From an uncultured Roseiflexaceae bacterium (GTDB lineage: Bacteria > Chloroflexota > Chloroflexia > Chloroflexales > Roseiflexaceae), in contig CAIPUQ010000291.1 of assembly GCA_903868295.1 (NCBI GenBank), positions 1 to 5,555 on the forward strand: a DNA stretch of 5,555 bases, in the 5' to 3' direction. A program made the position numbers and the translations under genes. A model generated the notes under the pieces. That model saw only the letters and a list, made by a program, of their open reading frames with translations, had not been told where the DNA came from and did not search any database. How positions within the stretch are numbered: the stretch's first letter is position 1; each line of letters begins with the position of its first letter. Below, in pieces: positions 1-5,555 of this stretch.

Positions 1-110
1 ATGTAGAAGTACAGCAAGTCCTCGTCGCCGAGCAGATTGCGGATGGCGTATTCTTCGAGGGCCAAGTTCTGGGTGGCGTCGGTCTGGTCGTGATTATCGA
101 GGTAGCGCAT
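1..110 (-). CDS. lplA: Lipoate-protein ligase A, N-terminal part (runs off the left edge)
   Basis: Read on the minus strand from the ATG at 110-108, an open frame of 36 codons runs off the window start without a stop. It begins MRYLDNHDQTDATQNLALEE and continues with a DEDLLYFY segment. This is the start of LplA-type lipoate ligases, where an N-x-A-x-NLA-x-EE helix is followed by a hydrophobic strand leading into the ligase fold. The enzyme activates lipoate with ATP and attaches it to lysines of the E2 subunits of 2-oxoacid dehydrogenases and of the glycine-cleavage H protein, in the cytoplasm. A Shine-Dalgarno-like GGAAAG (122-117 on the minus strand) sits 6 nt before the ATG. The family assignment rests on the first 36 residues only; the catalytic lysine region lies outside. 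A lipoyl-transferase paralogue of the same fold is the main alternative. Confidence 0.83.
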   Translation of the reverse strand, partial: MRYLDNHDQTDATQNLALEEYAIRNLLGDEDLLYFY

Positions 111-134
111 GGCGTTCTTTCCACTGTTTTGGGT

Positions 135-143
135 AGTATAGCA
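135..143 (-). promoter_or_regulatory. Extended -10 promoter candidate for lplA
   Basis: On the minus strand the sequence TGCTATACT (143 down to 135) is an extended -10: TG, one base, then TATACT, which matches 5 of 6 consensus positions. No good -35 hexamer is seen 16-18 bases upstream, as is common for extended -10 promoters. Transcription would start near 128, leaving a leader of only about 18 nt before the lplA ATG, enough for its ribosome site. Confidence 0.5.
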
Positions 144-205
144 AGCAACTGCGGATATTCAGCACATCCTCAGCTCCCCCTCACCCAACATGCAGCAATT
201 CCCTC

Positions 206-234
206 TTGTACTGGGCCACGCGCAGTGCTAGTAT
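206..234 (+). promoter_or_regulatory. Sigma-70-type promoter candidate for hpf
   Basis: TTGTAC (206-211) and TAGTAT (229-234) are separated by exactly 17 bases, and TG at 226-227 adds an extended -10. The -10 matches 4 of 6 consensus positions and the -35 matches 3 of 6. Transcription would begin around 241, giving a leader of about 77 nt before the hpf ATG at 318. The promoter faces away from the lplA promoter in the same intergenic region. Confidence 0.5.
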
Positions 235-242
235 TGCGCCAA

Positions 243-295
243 CCAAATGGTTTGGGTGGCCCCCCTGGCCGCCTAGTACCCCACCCCCGGGGTAC
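243..295 (+). promoter_or_regulatory. Structured 5' leader of hpf (consecutive hairpins)
   Basis: The predicted hpf leader contains two good hairpins back to back. The first pairs 255-261 with 267-273 around a 5-base loop (7 pairs including one G-U). The second pairs GTACCCC (276-282) with GGGGTAC (289-295) around a 6-base loop. A weaker one (CCAAA 243-247 with TTTGG 251-255, loop TGG) precedes them and competes for base 255. No U-run follows, so this is not an ordinary terminator. The last stem ends 12 nt before the GGGAGG ribosome site. A regulatory role is inference; no known riboswitch class is recognised. Confidence 0.4.
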
Positions 296-307
296 ACTGA
301 TTCAACT

Positions 308-313
308 GGGAGG
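308..313 (+). promoter_or_regulatory. Ribosome binding site that sets the hpf start
   Basis: GGGAGG lies 4 nt before the ATG at 318. It decides between this start and the in-frame upstream start at 90: the 76 codons before 318 have no match to the HPF family and run through the promoter and leader. Confidence 0.7.
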
Positions 314-317
314 CGTT

Positions 318-842
318 ATGGAGCTTGTTGTTCGCACCCAACATGGTCACCTCAGCCCCGAGACCCGCAGCCGAATCGAAGCAAAACTCGCCGTCCTCAC
401 CCGCTACCTGACCCCCATCCAGACCGTCACCGTCGATGTCAGCCAAAAGGACAAGCACCACCGCATCCAGCTGACCGTCGCCGGCGAACACGGTGTGCTC
501 TTGCGCGCGGAAGAAAAAGCCGACGAACTCATGCAGGCCCTCACTGCCGCACTCGATGCGGTCCGCAAACAAATAGAACGCTACAAAGGGCGCCACTGGC
601 GCAATGCCCAACGCCACGATGCCGACACCAGTGCTGCCGCTGTTGCACAACAGCCTGCGCACGCCACCCCGGCCATCGTCCGCACCAAGGCCTTTGCCAT
701 CAAGCCGATGCACGACGAAGAAGCCCTCGAGCAGATGGAGTTGCTCGGCCATGCATTTTATGTCTATCGCGACCACAGCCTAGAGGTACGTGTAATCTAT
801 CGCCGTGCCGACGGGCGCCACGGCGTCATCATCAGCAGCTAA
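318..842 (+). CDS. hpf: Long-form ribosome hibernation promoting factor (HPF/RaiA family)
   Basis: A 174-residue protein with the two-domain plan of long HPF. The N-terminal S30AE-type domain (about residues 1-95) opens MELVVRTQHGHLSPETR, the usual strand-helix start, and has the basic YKGRHWR end of its second helix. A low-complexity Ala/Gln linker (about 101-119) leads to the C-terminal dimerisation domain (120-174), with the hallmark IVRTKAFAIKPM, EEALEQMELLGHAFYVYR and VIYRRADGRHGVI segments. In this family the N-domain binds the 30S decoding and tRNA sites, and the C-domain dimerises to join two 70S ribosomes into an inactive 100S particle in stationary phase or starvation. The length is slightly below the usual 180-200, mainly from a short linker and a trimmed loop in the C-domain (HSLEVR). 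The gene is monocistronic, with its own promoter and terminator. Confidence 0.95.
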   Translation: MELVVRTQHGHLSPETRSRIEAKLAVLTRYLTPIQTVTVDVSQKDKHHRIQLTVAGEHGVLLRAEEKADELMQALTAALDAVRKQIERYKGRHWRNAQRHDADTSAAAVAQQPAHATPAIVRTKAFAIKPMHDEEALEQMELLGHAFYVYRDHSLEVRVIYRRADGRHGVIISS

Positions 843-854
843 ACACCGAACCTG

Positions 855-888
855 CTGCCCCGCATGGTCGATGCGGGGCAGTTTTTTT
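855..888 (+). terminator. Intrinsic terminator of hpf
   Basis: An 11-bp perfect stem pairs CTGCCCCGCAT (855-865) with ATGCGGGGCAG (871-881) around the loop GGTCG, followed directly by seven T (882-888). It starts 12 nt after the hpf stop codon. It separates hpf from the downstream operon. Confidence 0.93.
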
Positions 889-1037
889 GTGCTTTTCTGT
901 TTTCTTTAGAAATGGTACTCTGCCGCGCGACGGTGCCTCGGTGCGACCCAGACAACCCGTGACCGATGCGTGTGGCTGAGGTTCCGGCAAATGGAGCGAC
1001 ACAATACACGTGGCGCGCACACCCATTGTGGCAGACT

Positions 1038-1083
1038 GGCATACACGCACCCGCATTCATATACAATAGGCATACATTCATAC
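1038..1083 (+). repeat. Short direct repeats in the operon promoter region
   Basis: GGCATACA occurs at 1038-1045 and 1069-1076, 31 bases apart. CATTCATA occurs at 1054-1061 and 1075-1082, 21 bases apart, close to two helical turns. The helical phasing and the place next to the start of the operon make them operator candidates, but AT-rich low-complexity sequence could yield them by chance. Confidence 0.35.
1062..1067 (+). promoter_or_regulatory. Weak -10 candidate for the fabF-led operon
   Basis: TACAAT matches the sigma-70 -10 consensus in 5 of 6 positions and would start transcription near 1074, about 26 nt before the ATG at 1100. No respectable -35 hexamer is found 16-18 bases upstream. 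It lies between the copies of the direct repeats described here. A second TATA-like site, TATAGG at 1087-1092 preceded by TG, would give an almost leaderless mRNA and overlaps the ribosome site. Confidence 0.28.
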
Positions 1084-1099
1084 TGCTATAGGTGCTTGT

Positions 1100-2353
1100 A
1101 TGCCGCGTCATATTCACCATCGCGTCGTCGTGACCGGCCTCGGCGCACTGAGTCCTATCGGCAACGATGTCGCAACGTTCTGGGATGGCCTGCTCAACGG
1201 TCGCTCGGGGGTCGCACTGGCGACCCGCTATGACCACAATGACATTCCCTATCAGATAACCGCCGAGATCAAAGACTTCGACCCGCAACGCTACATGGAC
1301 CCCAAAACCGCCCGCCGCACCGCCCGCTTCGCGCAGTTTGCCTTGGCCGCTGCCGGCGAAGCACTCGCCGATAGTGGGTTGGACATGCAGGCCATCGATC
1401 GTACCCGCGTGGGCGTCGTCATCGGCACCTCGCTCGGGGGCACCGCCGAGGTCGAACAACAGACCCTCAGCTTCGAAGCGCGGCAGCACAAGCGTGTCGA
1501 TGCCCTGTATTTGCCGACGTTCATCTACAACATGGGCTCGTGCCACGTCGCCATCGCCCATGACTTGCATGGTCCCAACACGACACCCGTGATGGCCTGC
1601 GCGACAGGTACCTATGCTATCGGCGAGGCCTTCCGGATGGTCCAACGCGGCGATGCAATTATCACCGTGGCTGGCGGCAGCGACGCCGGGGTGACTGCAT
1701 TGAATTCCATGGCCTTTGGCGTCATCGGTGCCATTGCCCCGGCCGGCGACGACCCGAGCCGCGCCGTCAAACCATTTGACCTCAACCGCAAAGGCACCGC
1801 CGGAGGCGAAGGCTGTGGCGTGCTTATCCTCGAACAGCTCGATCACGCACTGGCCCGCGGTGCGCGCATTTACGCTGAGTTGGTAGGCTTTGGGGCCACC
1901 GAAGACGCCTTCCACCTGACTGCTCCTGCACCTGGCGGCACATACGCGGCATTGGCGATGACCCGTGCCATGGAAGACGCCGAATTATCGCCCGCCGATA
2001 TCGACCACATCAGCGCACATGCCACGGCGACCAGTATGAACGACAGTGCCGAGACCGCCGCCATCCATACGGCATTTGGGGCGCACGCGCGGCATATCGC
2101 GGTCAGCGGCATCAAGTCGATGCTGGGGCACACCGCCGGTGCGGCCGGCGCCTTGGCAGCGGTCGCTGCCGTCAAGAGCATCATGCACCAAGTCGTGCCA
2201 CCGACCATGGGGCTCGACACCCCAGACCCGGCCTGCGACCTCGACTACGTCCCCAATGCCGCCCGCGCTACACGCGTGCGCACGGCAATGGTCAACGCTT
2301 TTGGCTTTGGTGGGCAAAACGCAGTTGTGCTGTTTGCTCAATATCAAGCATAG
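1100..2353 (+). CDS. fabF: Beta-ketoacyl-ACP synthase, FabF (KAS II) type
   Basis: A 417-residue thiolase-fold condensing enzyme, the usual length for FabF. It condenses malonyl-ACP with an acyl-ACP during fatty-acid elongation in the cytoplasm. The N-terminus RVVVTGLGALSPIGND is typical. By spacing against E. coli FabF the active-site set is intact: nucleophile Cys167 in MACATGT, His307 in ISAHATAT, Lys339 in GIKSMLGH, His344, and gatekeeper-type Phe403 in FGFGGQN. Differences from the classic enzyme are HAT where HGT is usual, GGQN where GGTN is usual, and RKGTAGGEGCG for the R-D-G-F-x-x-GEGAG stretch. Since Cys is retained it is not a chain-length factor. The start is the ATG preceded by AGGTG (1090-1094) 5 nt upstream. 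It is the first gene of the operon. No acpP, fabG or fabD lies beside it, so a housekeeping role or a role in a specialised lipid or polyketide step cannot be told apart here. Confidence 0.9.
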   Translation: MPRHIHHRVVVTGLGALSPIGNDVATFWDGLLNGRSGVALATRYDHNDIPYQITAEIKDFDPQRYMDPKTARRTARFAQFALAAAGEALADSGLDMQAIDRTRVGVVIGTSLGGTAEVEQQTLSFEARQHKRVDALYLPTFIYNMGSCHVAIAHDLHGPNTTPVMACATGTYAIGEAFRMVQRGDAIITVAGGSDAGVTALNSMAFGVIGAIAPAGDDPSRAVKPFDLNRKGTAGGEGCGVLILEQLDHALARGARIYAELVGFGATEDAFHLTAPAPGGTYAALAMTRAMEDAELSPADIDHISAHATATSMNDSAETAAIHTAFGAHARHIAVSGIKSMLGHTAGAAGALAAVAAVKSIMHQVVPPTMGLDTPDPACDLDYVPNAARATRVRTAMVNAFGFGGQNAVVLFAQYQA

Positions 2354-2365
2354 ACTCGTCACATC

Positions 2366-2373
2366 AGAGAGGA
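2366..2373 (+). promoter_or_regulatory. Ribosome binding site selecting the GTG start at 2381
   Basis: AGAGAGGA lies 7 nt before GTG 2381-2383 within the 27-nt gap after fabF. It supports the GTG start, which fits the family N-terminus: the following residues IIIASANGD form the first beta strand. Confidence 0.7.
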
Positions 2374-2380
2374 TCGAGAC

Positions 2381-3310
<930 letters not shown>

Positions 3311-3313
3311 CCA

Positions 3314-4573
3314 ATGCATCTGCGTCGCGTGTGGCTTATGTGGATGCTCTGTGTCGTACTGGCCGCCTGTGCCACGCCGGCCCAACCCCCCATAGCCACC
3401 GCGACGCTACCACCGCCCAAATCAGCGACCACGCTGGTTGTCTGGCACGCGTTCGGCGGCAGCGAAGCATTTGTGTACGAAGACATGCTCCAGTCCATCG
3501 CGGCTGCCAACGGATACACGATCATCAGTCAGCGGATGCCCGCGAGCACGCTGTTGGCAGATATCACCACCGCCTGGCAGGGTGCCAAAGGTCCACACGT
3601 TGTCATTGTCAACAATAGTCATGCCATAGCACTTGCCCAACGGGGGCTCGCACTCAAACTCGATGCACTCGTGGCCGCGCCACGTCGTGATGCGTTGAGT
3701 CAACAGGTGCGCGATACGACACGGTACACTGACGCGTCTGGTACAACCGGATGGTATGGGGTCCCAATTACGTACGCGTTTCCGGTGCTGTTTTATAACA
3801 CACGCGCAGTGCTCCAGGCGCCGCAGACGACTGACGATATGCTCGTCATGGCCCGTGCGCTTCACAACCCGCCCGATTGGGGGCTTGGGGCAGATATCAC
3901 ATTTGACACATTTGGTGGGTATCTCGCCGGCTTCGACGGTGCGGTGTTCGACGCAGACAATCGCGTGGTGCTGGGTACAAGCGGCCGAGACGGTGCCGAA
4001 CGCTGGCTGGCGTGGCTGGCAACACTCAACGCAGATCCCGATCTATTGACGCGTTTGCATGGTGTCCTCGATGTCGAACGCACCGTGGGCGCGGGGCAGC
4101 TCGCCATGGTCATCGACTCGTCCGCACGTCGTTCGACCTACCAACAGGTGTGGGGCGATGCGCTCGCTGTTGCACCGCTTCCACGCTATGCACAAGGCGA
4201 CACAGACGTGGCACCGGTGTTGTCCAGCACGGCGGTGGTACTCAACCAGCGCCTGACCAGCGCCGAGGTACGGGCAGCACAATCGCTCATTGATGCGCTC
4301 ATCAGCAGCGAACGCCAAATCAGCTTTGCCCAGCAGGGCATCCAACCGGTCAATCGCACGGTCGACAGTAGCACGTTGACCGCCGTTGCATCCATCCAAC
4401 GCGCTGCCGGCAGTGCAATTGCACCTTCACCCCTCATGCTCCGGTATGATGTCCAAGGTGTCTTGCAGAGTGCAATCCGCCAAGTACTCGCGGGGGTGGT
4501 CACTCCCGCCGATGCCATCACCACCGCAGATTCACAGCTCCGTGCCATAGTCGAAGGAACGAACCTCCCATGA
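3314..4573 (+). CDS. Extracellular solute-binding lipoprotein (family 1, MalE-like)
   Basis: A 419-residue secreted lipoprotein. A basic start (MHLRR), a hydrophobic stretch and the lipobox LAAC with Cys19 mark a type II signal peptide. A Pro/Thr/Ala-rich tether (20-38) follows. The mature domain opens TTLVVWHAFGGSE (39-51), the first strand of family 1 binding proteins, and has the family hinge pattern WYGVPITYAFPVLFYN (147-162). It ends in a helix (VTPADAITTADSQLRAI) typical of these receptors. Such proteins capture sugars, oligosaccharides or glycerol-phosphates outside the membrane for an ABC importer. The ATG follows the upstream stop by 3 nt, and its ribosome site GAGG (3302-3305) lies inside the end of that gene, suggesting coupled translation. 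No permease or ATPase gene is in the window, so its transporter, if any, is elsewhere. The ligand cannot be read from sequence; a link to the upstream glycosylasparaginase-like enzyme is speculative. Confidence 0.85.
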   Translation: MHLRRVWLMWMLCVVLAACATPAQPPIATATLPPPKSATTLVVWHAFGGSEAFVYEDMLQSIAAANGYTIISQRMPASTLLADITTAWQGAKGPHVVIVNNSHAIALAQRGLALKLDALVAAPRRDALSQQVRDTTRYTDASGTTGWYGVPITYAFPVLFYNTRAVLQAPQTTDDMLVMARALHNPPDWGLGADITFDTFGGYLAGFDGAVFDADNRVVLGTSGRDGAERWLAWLATLNADPDLLTRLHGVLDVERTVGAGQLAMVIDSSARRSTYQQVWGDALAVAPLPRYAQGDTDVAPVLSSTAVVLNQRLTSAEVRAAQSLIDALISSERQISFAQQGIQPVNRTVDSSTLTAVASIQRAAGSAIAPSPLMLRYDVQGVLQSAIRQVLAGVVTPADAITTADSQLRAIVEGTNLP

Positions 4574-5088
4574 CCTCACCACTCGAAGCACACATTCGCA
4601 ATGTCCCAGACTTCCCCATCCCGGGCATCCAATTCAAAGACATCACCACCTTGTTGCGGAACGGCGCTGCCATGCATCAGGCCATCGACGTCTTTGTCGA
4701 ACGCTACCGGTCGATGCACATCGACGCCGTGGTGGCAATCGAATCACGTGGATTTATCTTTGGGGCACCGCTGGCCTATGCACTCGGGATTGGCCTAGTG
4801 CCGGTACGCAAAGTGGGCAAACTGCCGGCCGACACATATCAGGTCGAGTACGCCCTCGAATACGGCACCGCCACCCTCGAAATCCACAAAGATGCCTTCA
4901 AACCAGGGGCACGCGTCGTCGTCATCGATGACCTCTTGGCCACCGGTGGCACCATTGCCGCAGCGTGTGAGCTTGTTGAACGCGCCGGCGGTGTGGTTGT
5001 CGAATCAGCTTTTCTCATCGAGTTAGCATTCCTCGGTGGCCGCGAAAAATTGACCAACCGCGCAATCTACACGCAAATTACATACTAA
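4570..5088 (+). CDS. apt: Adenine phosphoribosyltransferase
   Basis: A 172-residue type I phosphoribosyltransferase, the standard Apt length. It converts adenine and PRPP to AMP and pyrophosphate in purine salvage in the cytoplasm. Visible hallmarks are the N-terminal IRNVPDFPIPGIQFKDIT (9-26), the AIESRGFIFG strand-loop (56-65), the VRKVGKLPADTY flexible loop (79-90) and the PRPP-binding VVVIDDLLATGGT (116-128). The C-terminal LIELAFLGGREKL is also typical of Apt. Its ATG overlaps the stop of the binding-protein gene as ATGA (4570-4573), and GAAGGAA at 4553-4559 serves as a ribosome site at a somewhat long spacing of 10 nt. It is the last gene of the operon and is followed by a strong terminator. 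No feature is missing or truncated. Confidence 0.96.
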   Translation: MTSPLEAHIRNVPDFPIPGIQFKDITTLLRNGAAMHQAIDVFVERYRSMHIDAVVAIESRGFIFGAPLAYALGIGLVPVRKVGKLPADTYQVEYALEYGTATLEIHKDAFKPGARVVVIDDLLATGGTIAAACELVERAGGVVVESAFLIELAFLGGREKLTNRAIYTQITY

Positions 5089-5107
5089 ACGCCGCACAAA
5101 AAGACGA

Positions 5108-5147
5108 ACGGCGTGTTGGCACATCGTGGCCAACACGCCGTTTTTTT
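5108..5147 (+). terminator. Intrinsic terminator of the operon, probably bidirectional
   Basis: A 13-bp perfect stem pairs ACGGCGTGTTGGC (5108-5120) with GCCAACACGCCGT (5129-5141) around an 8-base loop, and the T-run occupies 5141-5147. It lies 20 nt after the apt stop. Read on the minus strand, the same stem is followed after a few bases by TCTTTTT (from AAAAAGA at 5098-5104), so it can also serve the converging minus-strand gene, whose stop codon lies 25 nt before the stem in that direction. Confidence 0.93.
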
Positions 5148-5165
5148 ATTGCAGTCATGTGCACA

Positions 5166-5555
5166 CTAGCGCACGTCGAATGCAACCTCTGTTGGGTACC
5201 ACCCGCCATTATCGAGCAGATCTCGATTGCCCAGCCATACAGTATAGCGACCCGCAGGGGCACTCTCGCTCATGGTGACGATTTGCTCATAGATTCCATC
5301 TTGTGCAGTGCCATCTATCCGGGTCGCAAATGCGAAGCTCGCAAACGGATTCCCCAAGAAATCGACAAAATTGCCGTTTTCGGCTGCGATGTAGACGCCA
5401 CTACCCTCGACACCGGTTGCATCGGTCAATCGCCACTGGACACGAATCGTCCGTGAATCTTCGGACTGCTCAACCCGCACGGTATCAAACAGCGGCCCTT
5501 GGGTGTCATCACTCCCACCCGTTACAACAAACGGAATTTGCTCTGTTCCGAGGTA
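5166..5555 (-). CDS. Secreted-type protein, C-terminal Ig-like domain (5' end outside the window)
   Basis: On the minus strand an open frame of 129 codons enters from the right edge (reading YLGTEQIPFVVTGGSDDTQG) and ends at TAG 5168-5166. The in-frame GTG at 5480 is not a credible start because the frame continues upstream with protein-like sequence. The pattern is a beta sandwich of the kind repeated in bacterial surface and secreted proteins: SDDTQGPLFDTVRVEQ, then VQWRLTDATGVEGSGVYI, then RIDGTAQDGIYEQIVTM, then APAGRYTVWLGNRDLLDN. This follows the scheme DD-x-GP ... TD-x-SGV ... DGTY ... AG-x-(Y/W)-x-V ... DN. The protein ends with the last strand of this domain and carries no LPxTG or PEP-CTERM sorting tail. 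Function and the nature of the missing N-terminal part are unknown; a protease, glycosidase or adhesin would all fit. Confidence 0.7.
   Translation of the reverse strand, partial: YLGTEQIPFVVTGGSDDTQGPLFDTVRVEQSEDSRTIRVQWRLTDATGVEGSGVYIAAENGNFVDFLGNPFASFAFATRIDGTAQDGIYEQIVTMSESAPAGRYTVWLGNRDLLDNGGWYPTEVAFDVR

Larger units (their letters stand above)
889..1099 (+). other. Intergenic region upstream of the operon, no gene seen
   Basis: This 211-base gap holds no convincing coding frame or RNA gene. Its last 60 bases are clearly richer in A and T than their surroundings and contain short direct repeats plus a weak -10 candidate. The promoter for the four-gene unit is expected here because an intrinsic terminator closes hpf just before it. 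Confidence 0.6.

Noticed and set aside
276..295. GTACCCC/GGGGTAC hairpin as a terminator or attenuator
   Set aside because: No T-run follows the stem, and the hpf ribosome site lies just downstream, so simple termination is not supported.
90..317. Upstream extension of the hpf frame from an ATT/ATG-like start at 90
   Set aside because: The 76 extra codons do not resemble HPF, run through the likely promoter and leader, and overlap the divergent lplA start. GGGAGG at 308-313 and the family N-terminus fix the start at 318.
926..960. GC-rich stretch with GGTGC-CTC-GGTGC repetition as a possible operator or small RNA
   Set aside because: The repeat unit is only 5 bases and there is no convincing promoter-hairpin-T-run combination around it.
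206..979. 257-codon plus-strand frame overlapping hpf in another phase
   Set aside because: Its Pro/Arg/Cys-rich low-complexity translation is typical of an out-of-phase reading of GC-rich coding DNA, and it reads through the hpf terminator.
839..1915. 358-codon minus-strand frame opposite fabF
   Set aside because: It is antisense to a clearly conserved gene, spans the hpf terminator, and its protein has no recognisable domain. It is the mirror of the strong C/G third-position bias.
5157..5456. 99-codon plus-strand frame after the apt terminator
   Set aside because: It is antisense to the better supported minus-strand Ig-like gene and its translation looks unlike a protein family; no ribosome site precedes it.

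Overview
This is a GC-rich bacterial window (roughly 60% GC by eye, with C- and G-ending codons preferred) with tightly packed genes. Nothing seen is phage, plasmid, transposon or CRISPR. The mix (long-form hibernation factor, lipoate ligase, lipid-anchored sugar-type binding protein, secreted Ig-like protein, extended -10 promoters) would fit a Chloroflexota-like bacterium. That is an impression from gene style, not a demonstrated placement.

Layout. At the left edge (1-110, minus) lies the 5' end of a lipoate-protein ligase gene (lplA). It is divergent from a long-form ribosome hibernation promoting factor gene (hpf, 318-842, plus). The intergenic region between them carries an extended -10 promoter for each direction, and a hairpin-rich hpf leader. 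hpf ends in a strong intrinsic terminator (855-888). A 211-base gap (889-1099) then holds an AT-richer stretch with short direct repeats and a weak promoter candidate.

From 1100 to 5088 four plus-strand genes form what looks like one operon. They are a FabF-type beta-ketoacyl-ACP synthase, an N-terminal-nucleophile asparaginase of the glycosylasparaginase/isoaspartyl peptidase family, an extracellular solute-binding lipoprotein, and adenine phosphoribosyltransferase (apt). The gaps are 27 nt, 3 nt and a 4-nt ATGA overlap, and a second strong terminator (5108-5147) closes the unit. The right edge holds the 3' end of a minus-strand secreted-type protein with an Ig-like beta-sandwich pattern, converging on the same terminator.

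How the genes work together. The operon does not spell out a single known pathway: fatty-acid elongation, asparagine-linkage hydrolysis, solute capture and adenine salvage are combined. The best-supported unusual points are the asparaginase, which keeps all the glycosylasparaginase active-site residues but has Gly instead of Asp before the nucleophilic Thr; the solute-binding lipoprotein with no permease or ATPase beside it, translationally coupled to apt; the HAT variant of the ketosynthase HGT motif; and the structured hpf leader. I see no convincing evidence of a wholly new defence or mobile system here.
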